64,000 nt of DNA from Flavipsychrobacter sp. (GCA_041392855.1 JAWKLD010000001.1:1660001-1724000); one strand, 5' to 3'. Positions 9,318 through 17,090 are shown, counted from the first letter of the stretch. A program made the numbers and translations. The notes: generated by a model from the letters alone, not told the origin.

Positions 9318-9944
9318 CTAAAACATGTATGTGGCCAACAACTCTAAACGTGATTTCACATTTAGTTTTTGATAAGCATTTTTCAAATGATGGTTTACCG
9401 TATGGAAAGATATATTCAACTTCTCCCCTATGGCTTTGTAAGAATGCCCTTCCTTCATCAATAGTATAATATCCATTTCCCTGTCAGTAAGCTGATACTC
9501 TGTTTTAAGGTTGGAGGTATTACTTCTGTTACTCATAGCTTTCATAAGCTTGGTAGTGGTGTCTGCATCCAGAAAGCTCCCCTTTTCCCTTACTGTTTGT
9601 AACGTATTTTTCAGATCAGACAATGCAAAGGGTTTGTACAAATAACCTTTAGCCCCTTTTTCCAATGCTTTTACAATAAAGTTCTCCTCCTTATCTCCGG
9701 TCATTATAATAATGGTTGTATTCGGATACTGATCTAATATCTTATGGATAAGATCTAAACCATTGACCTCTTCAAGATGTATGTCTAGAAGTACAAAATC
9801 GGGCGGGCATTCTGCTTGCAGAGCATCTTGCAAGGAAGCAGTGGAAAATACCACGAAATACTCCTTAGTTATGTCTAAAAAGCTGGCGATATTCTTCCTA
9901 AGGCTTTCATTATCTTCTAGTATTCCTACTGCTAACGGCTGCAT
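9318..9944 (-). CDS. NarL/LuxR-type response regulator
   Basis: 208 residues: receiver domain (acidic pocket E10-D11, phosphoacceptor D54 in VLLDIHLEEV, lysine in LYKPF) and a C-terminal LuxR-type helix-turn-helix (LTDREMDIILLMKEGHSYKAI, then ISFHTVNHHLKNAYQKLNV). The HTH is a DNA-binding GerE domain. First gene of a three-gene operon with a PAS histidine kinase and a single-domain receiver, so it is the likely transcriptional output of that system. Targets unknown. Confidence 0.93.
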   Translation of the reverse strand: MQPLAVGILEDNESLRKNIASFLDITKEYFVVFSTASLQDALQAECPPDFVLLDIHLEEVNGLDLIHKILDQYPNTTIIIMTGDKEENFIVKALEKGAKGYLYKPFALSDLKNTLQTVREKGSFLDADTTTKLMKAMSNRSNTSNLKTEYQLTDREMDIILLMKEGHSYKAIGEKLNISFHTVNHHLKNAYQKLNVKSRLELLATYMF

Positions 9945-10134
9945 AGTGCTATAAGTTTACGAATACAAATGTCGTTCCTATTAAGTTACTACATATCCCT
10001 AACTTTAGTAGTCATATACGGTTTAACGGGCGGATAACAATTAAAAATCAGCAAAAACAGAGAAAAAACGTGCTGGAAATATTCTAAAAATCCGTCAAGA
10101 AAGTTATCTTTAAACGCATAAAATAACTAATGTG

Positions 10135-10566
10135 ATGAAATTGACTCTTAAAAAAGCACTACCCCTTTTTATTCTTGTTCTTTCTTGCAGCCTAAATACA
10201 CAAGCTCAAGTTGACGATAGCAATAGTGACCAAAACGCTTATAATCTTAAAAAGATCATGACTGAGCGCTTTGCCCCTATGAAAGAAAAGCACATTATAT
10301 ATGCTGTAGTTACTGACAAAGTAATGGAGATGATAGAAATGGCAGGCGATGCTTACAACAGAAACCCAACTCCTGACAACTACAGAACTGCTAAGAAGAA
10401 TTTCATGGAATTAATGAAAACACTGGAAAGCAATACAGAACCTAGCCCTAAGCTTTATCAAAAGAACGGGCAAATGGTTATCAATACCTTTTCAACCGAA
10501 ATTACCATGTCTTCACTAGAAAGAACATTGGCTACACATTGCCCAATGTACCCATTCTGCGATTAA
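10135..10566 (+). CDS. small secreted protein, unknown
   Basis: 143 residues from ATG 10135 (a GTG directly precedes it). Signal peptide MKLTLKKALPLFILVL...NTQAQ, then a mostly helical, charged domain (KKIMTERFAPMKEKH, AKKNFMELMKTLES) ending with two cysteines in HCPMYPFCD, which may form a disulfide. No family recognised; no lipobox and no T9SS sorting domain, so a periplasmic location is likely. It has its own terminator and faces away from the two-component operon. Confidence 0.65.
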   Translation: MKLTLKKALPLFILVLSCSLNTQAQVDDSNSDQNAYNLKKIMTERFAPMKEKHIIYAVVTDKVMEMIEMAGDAYNRNPTPDNYRTAKKNFMELMKTLESNTEPSPKLYQKNGQMVINTFSTEITMSSLERTLATHCPMYPFCD

Positions 10567-10588
10567 TCTAGAATTTCTTTATAATCAG

Positions 10589-10615
10589 AGCCCTGCACTA
10601 TTGCAGGGCTTTTTT
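10589..10615 (+). terminator. intrinsic terminator
   Basis: Nine-base-pair perfect stem AGCCCTGCA/TGCAGGGCT followed by TTTTT, 22 bp after the stop codon. Confidence 0.92.
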
Positions 10616-10654
10616 GTTAACCGCTTGCAAACCACTTGCTAACAGGCTGTTAAG
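10616..10654 (+). promoter_or_regulatory. 11-bp-phased GTTAAC-type operator array (four half-sites)
   Basis: Half-sites GTTAAC (10616), GCAAAC (10627), GCTAAC (10638) and GTTAAG (10649) start exactly 11 bp apart. The last begins 42 bp upstream of the -7 element at 10691. The same layout recurs before four other promoters (10881, 12615, 13987, 16993). Probably binding sites for an activator placed just upstream of the -33 region. Confidence 0.6.
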
Positions 10655-10667
10655 AGAACAAAAATGT

Positions 10668-10698
10668 TTTGCAGCAGCCATTTATTGCCCCACCTTTA
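10668..10698 (+). promoter_or_regulatory. promoter of first structured RNA (TTTG-N19-CACCTTTA)
   Basis: TTTG at 10668-10671, a 19-bp spacer, and a degenerate -7 CACCTTTA at 10691-10698 (6 of 8 to a TAnnTTTG match). The poor -7 fits a promoter needing the activator array just upstream. Confidence 0.5.
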
Positions 10699-10704
10699 CA
10701 TCAT

Positions 10705-10880
10705 AGCAGCAAACAAACAGTCCCTACTGCTTTTGAAAATGGTGTTATCTCAGGATAACACAGTGCGAAGAGACAGCCTTTGGCTGGCACATATAGAATA
10801 GATAAGGAGAATCAATCCTTTCGGATCTTTTTCATCCTTATACAGAGCGGCACTTTGCGAGAGTAGCCGCTCTTTTTTTT
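10705..10880 (+). ncRNA. structured non-coding RNA A
   Basis: No coding region lies here. Successive hairpins are GTGTTATC/GATAACAC near 10743-10762, CAGCC/GGCTG near 10775-10787, an outer stem ATAAGGA/TCCTTAT (10802-10808 with 10835-10841) enclosing ATCC-TTTC-GGAT, and a strong terminator (10844-10880: AGAGCGGC/GCCGCTCT then eight T). The block CATATAGA followed by ATAAGGAGAAT recurs in RNA B 200 bp downstream with the same outer stem but a different inner stem, which supports a conserved RNA. Ends are estimated from promoter and terminator. Function unknown. Confidence 0.6.
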
Positions 10881-10897
10881 GTTAACCAAGCGTTAAC
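10881..10897 (+). promoter_or_regulatory. GTTAAC-N5-GTTAAC operator
   Basis: Two perfect GTTAAC half-sites 11 bp apart (10881 and 10892). The second starts 42 bp upstream of the -7 element at 10934, the same offset as in the other arrays. Confidence 0.6.
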
Positions 10898-10910
10898 AAG
10901 CACAAAATAT

Positions 10911-10941
10911 TTTGCTTACACACATTATACATTAACATTTG
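10911..10941 (+). promoter_or_regulatory. promoter of second structured RNA (TTTG-N19-AACATTTG)
   Basis: TTTG at 10911-10914, a 19-bp spacer, and AACATTTG at 10934-10941 (one mismatch to TAnnTTTG, at the first T). Confidence 0.65.
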
Positions 10942-10947
10942 TACCAT

Positions 10948-11080
10948 ATGGTCTCATTATATCAATGAAACTGTAGAACAGTATTAACTAACTGTTGACG
11001 CATATAGAGAAATAAGGAGAATAACGAATGGGTATTTAAATTCATCCTTACAAAAGGGCCTTTATCCAGGGGCTCTTTTT
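10948..11080 (+). ncRNA. structured non-coding RNA B
   Basis: Sibling of RNA A. A 5' hairpin pairs AACAGT with ACTGTT near 10977-11000. The conserved block CATATAGA then AATAAGGAGAAT follows, with the outer stem TAAGGA/TCCTTA (11013-11018 with 11045-11050) around an inner GAAT/ATTC stem. The terminator is AAGGGCC/GGCTCTT (11054-11077) plus TTT. No ATG-initiated frame of useful length exists. Ends are estimated. Confidence 0.6.
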
Positions 11081-11126
11081 GCATTATGTTATACATTGTT
11101 ATCTATCCCCCCTCGTAGATGTTGCT

Positions 11127-11134
11127 TATATTTG
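11127..11134 (+). promoter_or_regulatory. -7 promoter element TATATTTG
   Basis: Perfect TAnnTTTG about 100 bp before the serine hydrolase. No good -33 at the usual distance. Confidence 0.45.
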
Positions 11135-11236
11135 TTATCAGGCTAGTATAGCGTAGATTTTAACAGTTTGTCTCCAAACCATGCATAGTAGCCTACCGTC
11201 TAAAACACGAACAAGAGCAGACACGTATAAAGCAAT

Positions 11237-12601
11237 ATGAGAAAAGCATCAATATTACTTGCAGGTATATTTATTGTATTGGGGCTGAATGCCAAAGCAC
11301 AGAAGACACCTACAGCTAAAAAAATAGATACAGTAATTACCCAACTGGCATCGCAATACAAGTTTAGTGGCTCGGTACTCATTGCTGACAAAGGCAAAGT
11401 AATATTGAACAAAGGCTATGGCTACAGCATAGTAGACCGTAACGATAGCTGCGACGAGAATACTTATTTCCAAATAGGTTCTATTACAAAGACCTTTACC
11501 GCTACTACAGTATTATTGCTACAGCAAGATAGCTTACTGCATGTCAGCGATAAAATATCCAAATACTTCCCAGACTATCCCAAAGGAGATTCTATTACTA
11601 TAGAGCACCTGCTTACCCATACTTCAGGTATATATAACTATACAGAAAATGATGCGTTGATGCAGTATGCCTTTATGCAACACATAGAGCGCAAAGACAT
11701 GATGGGTTATTTTAAAGACGTGCCTTTAGCATTTACGCCAGGTAGTATGCATGCCTATAGCAACTCTAACTATATGCTTCTGGGTTATATCATAGAAGAA
11801 GCTACAGGCAAAACTTATTACGAAGTAGTAAGAGAGCGAATATTTGAACCACTGGGCATGAAGCATACGGGTTTTAATTTTGCTAACTTCCCTAGCTGGG
11901 ACAAAGCACAGGGCTACTTAGTCATGCGCCCGGGAAGGTTGACCCCATCACCACCTGTTGACTCTTCTTTTTCTTACGCAGCAGGTGCCATATACACCAC
12001 TACGGGCGACCTATACAAATGGGCACAGGCTATATTAGATCAAAAACTATTGAGTAAAACGCTTTGGGAAAAAGCCCTTACCAAATACAAAAAGAACTAT
12101 GGCTACGGATGGGTGATCAAAGACAGTAGCGAAAGTGGTGTAGACAAAAAAATGATAGGGCACAATGGTGGTATTCATGGTTTTATTGCCGAATTCCGCT
12201 TAGTACCCGAAGATAAGTCTGTTATCATACTACTGTGCAACGACATGCAGGATAATGTTGCCGACCTGAGCACTACTATAGCTTCTATACTCTACAATAA
12301 GCCATACGACAAACGTGCTCGTAAGATAGAGATAAAGATGAAGCAAGAAGAGCTGGCAGAGTATGAAGGCAGATATGCACTGGCAGAAAACTTTGACGTA
12401 CTCATCTACTCTCAAACAGGAAGCCTATGGGCACAAGCTACCAAGCAGATACCTTTTAGAATACTAAACTACAAGAAAGATCATTTCTTTATAGAAGAGG
12501 TGGAAGCTGAAATATCCTTTGTACGAAATGAAAAAGGGAAAATCACCCATATGGTATTGCATCAGAATGGCAAGGACATAAAGGGTAGAAAATGGCAATA
12601 A
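11237..12601 (+). CDS. secreted serine hydrolase, class C beta-lactamase/penicillin-binding protein fold
   Basis: 454 residues with an N-terminal signal peptide (MRKASILLAGIFIVLGLNAKAQ). The three active-site motifs of the beta-lactamase/DD-peptidase superfamily are present: S82-I-T-K85, Y174-S-N176 and H309-N-G (the KTG position). The HTSGI motif after the nucleophile helix and the C-terminal ~100-residue extension (LAEYEGRYAL) are typical of the EstB/Pab87-like serine hydrolases rather than true AmpC enzymes. It probably acts in the periplasm on peptides, esters or cell-wall fragments; substrate cannot be predicted. Monocistronic, between the RNA pair and the small secreted gene at 12712. 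Confidence 0.9.
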   Translation: MRKASILLAGIFIVLGLNAKAQKTPTAKKIDTVITQLASQYKFSGSVLIADKGKVILNKGYGYSIVDRNDSCDENTYFQIGSITKTFTATTVLLLQQDSLLHVSDKISKYFPDYPKGDSITIEHLLTHTSGIYNYTENDALMQYAFMQHIERKDMMGYFKDVPLAFTPGSMHAYSNSNYMLLGYIIEEATGKTYYEVVRERIFEPLGMKHTGFNFANFPSWDKAQGYLVMRPGRLTPSPPVDSSFSYAAGAIYTTTGDLYKWAQAILDQKLLSKTLWEKALTKYKKNYGYGWVIKDSSESGVDKKMIGHNGGIHGFIAEFRLVPEDKSVIILLCNDMQDNVADLSTTIASILYNKPYDKRARKIEIKMKQEELAEYEGRYALAENFDVLIYSQTGSLWAQATKQIPFRILNYKKDHFFIEEVEAEISFVRNEKGKITHMVLHQNGKDIKGRKWQ

Positions 12602-12614
12602 TATCCCTCCTGTT

Positions 12615-12631
12615 GTTAATCAGAGGTTAAC
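12615..12631 (+). promoter_or_regulatory. GTTAAT-N5-GTTAAC operator
   Basis: Half-sites at 12615 and 12626, 11 bp apart. The second starts 42 bp before the -7 element at 12668. Confidence 0.6.
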
Positions 12632-12667
12632 AGCTGTTTTTAGTTTCTTATGTTGTTGTTCAGGGTG

Positions 12668-12675
12668 CATATTTG
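12668..12675 (+). promoter_or_regulatory. -7 promoter element CATATTTG
   Basis: One mismatch to TAnnTTTG (first base). TTTC sits about 20 bp upstream in place of the -33 TTTG. The following leader contains CATCAAACA, like the other promoters of this set. Confidence 0.55.
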
Positions 12676-12711
12676 TTGCATCAAACACCTGCCTTGTGCA
12701 GCAACAAACAA

Positions 12712-13251
12712 ATGAAGAGGATATATTTCATAACACTATTATTAATAAGTGCTGTGGGCGTACAGGCCCAAACCACTGTAAATAGCGCAGCAGCACAATC
12801 AGCAAAGCTGGCATTGAGCAATGCTATAGAGCTCACCTTTGTTGAAGGTAGTGGTGGTATATCTAATATGGAGTTCTCTTCTTTGAACGATTTGGTAAAT
12901 GGTGTAGAGTCTGATGTGCAACATTTAGTAGTACAATCTAATAAGCATTTTGATATTACGGTTAGTGCTCCTTCTTCTAAGTTTTCTTACACAGGTAGCT
13001 CTATTTTCAATAACATCCTATCTGTTGCATCGGTACTAAAGATCACCTGTACACAAGCCAACGGAGGGCAAGTAGTAGGACAAACCGGTATTTGGAAAAA
13101 CTTCAACTTGTTTACCCCAACTACACTACTCACCAATTGTAGCCCCGGAGGCAATCAAACCTTTTCTGTAAAGTACAAGGCCACTCCCGGTATTACTGCA
13201 GCTTCGGGTGTGTACACTACCAATGTTATCTTCACTGCCACTCAGCAATAA
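12712..13251 (+). CDS. small secreted beta-sandwich-like protein, paralogue of 17142
   Basis: 179 residues from ATG 12712, which gives the signal peptide MKRIYFITLLLISAVGVQAQ; upstream codons lack a leader character. It shares AKLALSNAIEL, the SNKHFDITV strand, the FSYTGS turn, KYKATPG and the final GVYTTNVIFTATQQ with the gene at 17142, so the two are paralogues. The last strand (GxYTxxVIxTAT) resembles the closing strand of spore-coat-U/usher-type subunits, so a pilin-like or assembled surface protein is possible but unproven. Its promoter carries the GTTAAC array. No catalytic motif. Confidence 0.75.
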   Translation: MKRIYFITLLLISAVGVQAQTTVNSAAAQSAKLALSNAIELTFVEGSGGISNMEFSSLNDLVNGVESDVQHLVVQSNKHFDITVSAPSSKFSYTGSSIFNNILSVASVLKITCTQANGGQVVGQTGIWKNFNLFTPTTLLTNCSPGGNQTFSVKYKATPGITAASGVYTTNVIFTATQQ

Positions 13252-13261
13252 ATATTGTCTT

Positions 13262-13269
13262 TATATTTG
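13262..13269 (+). promoter_or_regulatory. -7 promoter element TATATTTG
   Basis: Perfect TAnnTTTG ending 18 bp before the methyltransferase ATG at 13288; no clear -33. Confidence 0.5.
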
Positions 13270-13287
13270 GTAGCTAAACCAATAGCT

Positions 13288-13971
13288 ATGCCAAAGGACA
13301 GCTCTAAAGAAACAACAGGCCAACAAATAGACCCCAAAGACCTAGCAGCACAACTACGCCAACCCCACGGTGAGTTTGGGCAAGTAGTAGCCGATAATCT
13401 CAATGAGTCTAACATACATATTACTCAATTCACTTACGATAATATGCAAATTGCCGATGGGCATCGCCTGCTGGAAATAGGTTTTGGTAATGGCAAGCTA
13501 ATGGATCTACTATTAGCAAAAGCTAATGACCTTTTCTTAGCAGGCATCGACTTTTCGGAAACCATGGTAGCCGCAGCAAAAGACTATCATGCCAGCAACA
13601 TAAACAAAGGCATAGTAGACATACAACTTGGTAGTGTTGCAGCCATACCCTACCCCGACGGTCATTTTGATAAGATATGCCATATCAATACCCTTTACTT
13701 TTGGGAAGACCCACTGGCTTGCGCCAAAGAAACGTTGCGTGTACTCAAAGATGGCGGTAGCATATACACAGGCATAAGACATAAAGACCAAATGGAGCAT
13801 TTCCCCTTCGCGCAATATGGCTTTACGTTTTATGATGATGACAAAGCCATACAGTTATTCAAAGATGCAGGGTTTAGTGAAGTAGCCATATGCAAACAAA
13901 AAGATCCTGCTTTTGAATGGCAGGGACAAATGCTACAGATGGACTCTGTGTGTGTCATTGCTACCAAATAA
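13288..13971 (+). CDS. class I SAM-dependent methyltransferase
   Basis: 227 residues from ATG 13288; the frame is open to 13255, but the consensus -7 element at 13262 makes the later start better. Motif I is LLEIGFGNGKLMDLL (SAM-binding glycine loop), the acidic residue after strand 2 is in AGIDFSETMV, and motif post-I/II is SVAAIPYPDGHFDKI, as in Methyltransf_11/UbiE-like enzymes. The C-terminal part has FKDAGFSEVAI, the usual last helix-strand pair. Cytoplasmic; substrate (small molecule or lipid) unknown. Not obviously linked to its neighbours. Confidence 0.85.
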   Translation: MPKDSSKETTGQQIDPKDLAAQLRQPHGEFGQVVADNLNESNIHITQFTYDNMQIADGHRLLEIGFGNGKLMDLLLAKANDLFLAGIDFSETMVAAAKDYHASNINKGIVDIQLGSVAAIPYPDGHFDKICHINTLYFWEDPLACAKETLRVLKDGGSIYTGIRHKDQMEHFPFAQYGFTFYDDDKAIQLFKDAGFSEVAICKQKDPAFEWQGQMLQMDSVCVIATK

Positions 13972-13986
13972 GGTTCTTCCTTATTT

Positions 13987-14025
13987 CTTAATAGCTCGTT
14001 AACCAATTCTAAAGCTGTAGTTAAG
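13987..14025 (+). promoter_or_regulatory. 11-bp-phased GTTAAC-type operator array (four half-sites)
   Basis: CTTAAT (13987), GTTAAC (13998), CTAAAG (14009) and GTTAAG (14020), each exactly 11 bp apart. The last starts 42 bp upstream of the -7 at 14062. The stronger half-sites alternate with a 22-bp period. Confidence 0.62.
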
Positions 14026-14061
14026 CCCGTCCATATATTTCTGTGTGCTTATATAAGGCTG

Positions 14062-14069
14062 CATATTTG
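14062..14069 (+). promoter_or_regulatory. -7 promoter element CATATTTG
   Basis: Same octamer as at 12668. It is followed by GTATCAACAAACG, a leader start shared with the genes at 12712 and 17142. Confidence 0.55.
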
Positions 14070-14117
14070 TATCAACAAACGAACAAACAAGCAGCAAAAA
14101 CAAAAAATACACAGATT

Positions 14118-14291
14118 ATGAAAACTACAAACAACAAACGCAGCTTAGGAAAACTTTGGAACAATAAGTTCTTTACTTACGTAGCAAAGAACAATCCATT
14201 CAAAGGCGAACTAGTAGAGGTAGATATGCGCGTAGTAGGTGGCCGTATGGTGTATACTTATACTAAAATACGCGAGCACAATCACGGCTAA
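14118..14291 (+). CDS. 57-residue basic protein under the GTTAAC-array promoter
   Basis: ATG 14118 (MKTTNNKRSLGKLWNNKFF) follows the promoter at 14062 by a normal leader; in-frame codons upstream of it lie before or within the promoter. The product is small and basic, with no signal peptide, membrane segment or known domain: KFFTYVAKNNPFKGELVEVDMRV, then GGRMVYTYTKI, which predicts a short beta-rich domain. Cytoplasmic. It shares its control region with two small secreted proteins and two RNAs, so it probably belongs to the same response. Function unknown. Confidence 0.6.
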   Translation: MKTTNNKRSLGKLWNNKFFTYVAKNNPFKGELVEVDMRVVGGRMVYTYTKIREHNHG

Positions 14292-14330
14292 TTATTAGCT
14301 CCTCTTATTTTTACTATCCAAAACAACTAA

Positions 14331-14365
14331 AGGTTAAGGCTTTACTTAGGGTATCGCCTTAACCT
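14331..14365. terminator. stem-loop, probable terminator
   Basis: Ten-base-pair perfect stem AGGTTAAGGC/GCCTTAACCT around a 15-base loop, 39 bp after the 57-residue gene. It is not followed by a T run, so termination is less certain. Confidence 0.5.
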
Positions 14366-14383
14366 ATACTTATTTATAACAGT

Positions 14384-14414
14384 TTTGTTCTATCTGTTCC
14401 TTTGCCTACCTTTG
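14384..14414 (+). promoter_or_regulatory. consensus promoter TTTG-N19-TACCTTTG
   Basis: TTTG (-33) ending at 14387, exactly 19 bp, then TACCTTTG (14407-14414). A textbook Bacteroidota housekeeping promoter for the sulP-type gene, with a leader of about 33 bases. Confidence 0.85.
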
Positions 14415-14453
14415 CGCGCTTCATAGCGGTCTGTTCCGCCCAATCTCATTCTA

Positions 14454-15995
14454 ATGAAGCAGTACTTTAAATTATTCGACCTTAAGCAAAAAGTAGACTA
14501 CAAAAATGAAGTCTTATCTGGCCTTACCGTAGCTCTTGCATTGGTGCCAGAAGCTGTGGCTTTTGCTATCATTGCAGGCTTATCACCGCTTACAGGTTTG
14601 TATGCTGCTTTTATGATGGGTATCGTAACGGCTATATTTGGCGGTCGCCCGGGTATGATATCGGGAGCAACAGGAGCTGTGGCTGTGGTTATCGTAACCC
14701 TAGCAGCTAGGCATGGTGTGGAATATGTATTTGCGGCTGTGGTATTGGCAGGATTGATACAAATGCTGGTAGGCTTCTTAAAGTTGGGTAAATTCATCAG
14801 GCTGGTGCCCCACCCTGTAATGTTCGGCTTCGTGAATGGATTGGCTATTGTGATATTTATGGCGCAGTTGGTACAGTTCAAAACAGAAGATGCTAACGGT
14901 GTGCTGCATTGGATGACGGGCAGTCAACTATATATGATGCTGGGTTTGGTATTCTTGACCATGCTTATCATCTGGGGATTACCTAAGATCACTAAAGCAT
15001 TCCCTTCGTCGCTGGCAGCTATATTGGTTATCTCTGCCATCACACTTGGTTTTGGTATCGAAACCAAAACAGTTGGCGATATTGCTTCTATTGACGGTGG
15101 TTTTCCTCCGTTCCATATAGCGGATGTGCCCTTCACTTGGGAGACCTTGCAGATCGTATTCCCTTATGCACTAATAGTAGCAGGTGTGGGCTTGATAGAA
15201 AGCCTGCTTACCTTGAACTTAATAGATGAGATAACACAAACCCGTGGTCGTGGTAATAAAGAAGCCGTGGCACAAGGTATGGCCAATACGTTGAGTGGTT
15301 TCTTCTCGGGCATGGGCGGTTGTGCTATGATCGGTCAGAGCTTGATCAATATCTCTTCAGGTGCTCGCGCGCGCTTATCAGGTATCGTTGCTGCAGTTAT
15401 GCTTTTGGTCTTTATCATGTTTGGTGCACCATTAATTGAAAAACTACCGATGGCAGCACTTACGGGTGTAATGATAATGGTCTCTATAGGTACCTTCGAG
15501 TGGGCCAGCTTTAAGACCTTTGGCAAAATGCCGTTGCACGATGTCATTGTGATGATATTGGTATCACTTATTACTGTATTCTTACACAACCTAGCATTGG
15601 CGGTATTGATAGGCGTGGTCATCTCTGCATTAGTATTTGCTTGGGAGAATGCCAAACGCATCCGTGCTCGTAAATATGTAGATGATAATGGTGTAAAACA
15701 CTACGAAATATTCGGGCCATTGTTCTTTGGTTCAGTTTCTGCCTTCAACGAGAAATTTGATATAGCCAACGACCCTGAGGAAGTGATAATAGACTTTGCA
15801 GAAAGTAGAGTAACAGACATGTCTGGCATAGAAGCACTGAACAAAATAACTGAACGTTACCTACAAGCGGGCAAAAAGCTGCACCTGAAACACTTGAGTC
15901 CAGACTGTCGTCAACTACTAGCTAAGGCAGAGGAAGTGATTGATGTGAATATCATTGAAGACCCTACATACCATGTGGTGGCGGATAAGGTGTAA
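14454..15995 (+). CDS. SulP/SLC26-family anion transporter with STAS domain
   Basis: 513 residues. The N-terminal ~390 form the multi-helix transport domain, starting with the family signature GLTVALALVPEAVAFAI and GLSPLTGLYAAF, then RPGMISGATGAVAVV. The C-terminal ~110 residues are a cytoplasmic STAS domain (HYEIFGPLFFGSVSAFNE, VIIDFAESRVTDMSGIEAL) with the serine of the phospho-acceptor-like loop. The family exchanges sulfate, bicarbonate or dicarboxylates; the particular anion cannot be read here. Its 3' end overlaps the convergent gene by 32 bp. A strong consensus promoter lies upstream. Confidence 0.93.
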   Translation: MKQYFKLFDLKQKVDYKNEVLSGLTVALALVPEAVAFAIIAGLSPLTGLYAAFMMGIVTAIFGGRPGMISGATGAVAVVIVTLAARHGVEYVFAAVVLAGLIQMLVGFLKLGKFIRLVPHPVMFGFVNGLAIVIFMAQLVQFKTEDANGVLHWMTGSQLYMMLGLVFLTMLIIWGLPKITKAFPSSLAAILVISAITLGFGIETKTVGDIASIDGGFPPFHIADVPFTWETLQIVFPYALIVAGVGLIESLLTLNLIDEITQTRGRGNKEAVAQGMANTLSGFFSGMGGCAMIGQSLINISSGARARLSGIVAAVMLLVFIMFGAPLIEKLPMAALTGVMIMVSIGTFEWASFKTFGKMPLHDVIVMILVSLITVFLHNLALAVLIGVVISALVFAWENAKRIRARKYVDDNGVKHYEIFGPLFFGSVSAFNEKFDIANDPEEVIIDFAESRVTDMSGIEALNKITERYLQAGKKLHLKHLSPDCRQLLAKAEEVIDVNIIEDPTYHVVADKV

Positions 15996-16341
15996 GGCCT
16001 ACCAATATATCCAGTGTTACATATATTGACACCATGATGGTGGCTAGCAGCGATATGCTTAAAGCTACTTTCATGAATACATCTGCATTGATTACCAGCT
16101 TGTTTCTAAACATGTAGCACATCAATACGGTGAAAAAATAGGCACTGACAAGTATCATCCAGTAAAACAGGGCTAAAACAGCTCCAAAAAGCCAACCATC
16201 CAGCTGTGTGATAAGCTGTACTGCGGTAAAAGCCAACAATACCAATAAGGCGCTGATGCTTAAGAACTTAACGTGTTGCTTTGTGGCATGAAGGTCAAAA
16301 CTAGTATGCTGCCTTATTGTAGTAGTTATATCCATGCACAC
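15964..16341 (-). CDS. small integral membrane protein
   Basis: 125 residues with three hydrophobic segments (about 27-46, 50-76, 87-113), a histidine-containing N-terminus and a proline-rich end (PYPPPHGM). Not recognised. The last 32 bp overlap the end of the SulP gene on the other strand. It lies 46 bp downstream of the DksA/TraR-type gene on the same strand, so it may be co-transcribed with it. Confidence 0.55.
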   Translation of the reverse strand: MCMDITTTIRQHTSFDLHATKQHVKFLSISALLVLLAFTAVQLITQLDGWLFGAVLALFYWMILVSAYFFTVLMCYMFRNKLVINADVFMKVALSISLLATIMVSIYVTLDILVGLTPYPPPHGM

Positions 16342-16387
16342 ATATACGTAGTGTTTTGCTGCTTGGTTTTTTTAGAAGAGATAAAAA

Positions 16388-16717
16388 TTATCGGGCGCAA
16401 TTTACACAGTAGATACTTTCAGGACGCAGTATGATTCTGCCTACAGGTATGGGGTTATTACATTGTTTGCAAATGCCAAAGTCTGGCTTGCCTACATTAC
16501 CCAGCACATACTCCAGCTTTTGTAGCTTGGCCTCAGCTTCTCGCTGCCCTGCTTCCATCACACTTTTGTTATTGATGGCATCCATACGAGAAAGGCGCCC
16601 GATGGCATCATCAGGCCCTTGCGGTTGTGTCATGGTCTTATATTCTTCAATGCGCTTACGGGTCTTCTCTATTTCTTTGAGAATACGGTCTCTTATTTCT
16701 GCTTCATTCATTTCCAT
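16388..16717 (-). CDS. DksA/TraR-type C4 zinc-finger protein
   Basis: 109 residues. An N-terminal coiled coil (DRILKEIEKTRKRIEEYK, EAKLQKLEYVLGNV) precedes a four-cysteine zinc finger CKQCNNPIPVGRI...YCVNC with the PIP/GR turn typical of DksA/TraR proteins. Members bind the RNA polymerase secondary channel or act as small regulators. It is shorter than DksA (about 150) and longer than TraR (about 70). Direct repeats and a palindrome lie in its upstream region (16755-16800). Confidence 0.88.
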   Translation of the reverse strand: MEMNEAEIRDRILKEIEKTRKRIEEYKTMTQPQGPDDAIGRLSRMDAINNKSVMEAGQREAEAKLQKLEYVLGNVGKPDFGICKQCNNPIPVGRIILRPESIYCVNCAR

Positions 16718-16754
16718 TGTTTCTCAATATAAACAAAAAGCAGATTGGGTAATA

Positions 16755-16800
16755 CACATATATATGTGCATTACCTGTTAGTTTATGTTTATTACCTGTT
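16755..16800. promoter_or_regulatory. palindrome plus 21-bp-spaced direct repeats upstream of the DksA/TraR-type gene
   Basis: Palindrome CACATATATATGTG (16755-16768) is followed by two identical decamers ATTACCTGTT at 16770 and 16791, spaced by 21 bp (two helix turns). They lie 38-83 bp upstream of the start at 16717. Apart from the array at 16993, I see no gene in the rest of 16718-17141. Confidence 0.4.
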
Positions 16801-16992
16801 TATATGTTAAGAAACTGTAGATAAGCGATTTATGGCTGTATATAAACATATATCATATTCACTTTCCTATACTAGCCCCCTTATAAACATCTTAATTATC
16901 AGCATGTAAAACACTATAAGTAATTATAGAACAATGACATATAAGTAGAACCGATATTCAACATCCTATACACAACAATTTCATTCCTTCAT

Positions 16993-17053
16993 GTTAATCG
17001 GGGGTTAACTATTAACAAAGCAGATGTTAGCGAGTTGCAAAACGGGCGTTAAG
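16993..17053 (+). promoter_or_regulatory. 11-bp-phased GTTAAC-type operator array (six positions)
   Basis: GTTAAT (16993), GTTAAC (17004), ACAAAG (17015), GTTAGC (17026), GCAAAA (17037) and GTTAAG (17048), all on an 11-bp grid. Strong half-sites fall at 17004, 17026 and 17048 (22-bp period). The last is 43 bp before the -7 at 17091. This is the longest array of the set. Confidence 0.62.
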
Positions 17054-17090
17054 CACAAGGCATTTTTCGTGTTGAAGGTACTTCTTGCCC

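Noticed and set aside
7319..9469. Plus-strand frames opposite the two-component operon
   Set aside because: The minus-strand genes have full receiver, PAS, kinase and HTH motifs; the plus-strand frames have none.
10567..11236. tRNA or riboswitch in the long gap before the serine hydrolase
   Set aside because: No cloverleaf or known aptamer pattern; each structured block has its own promoter and terminator and is followed by another promoter, so independent RNAs fit better.
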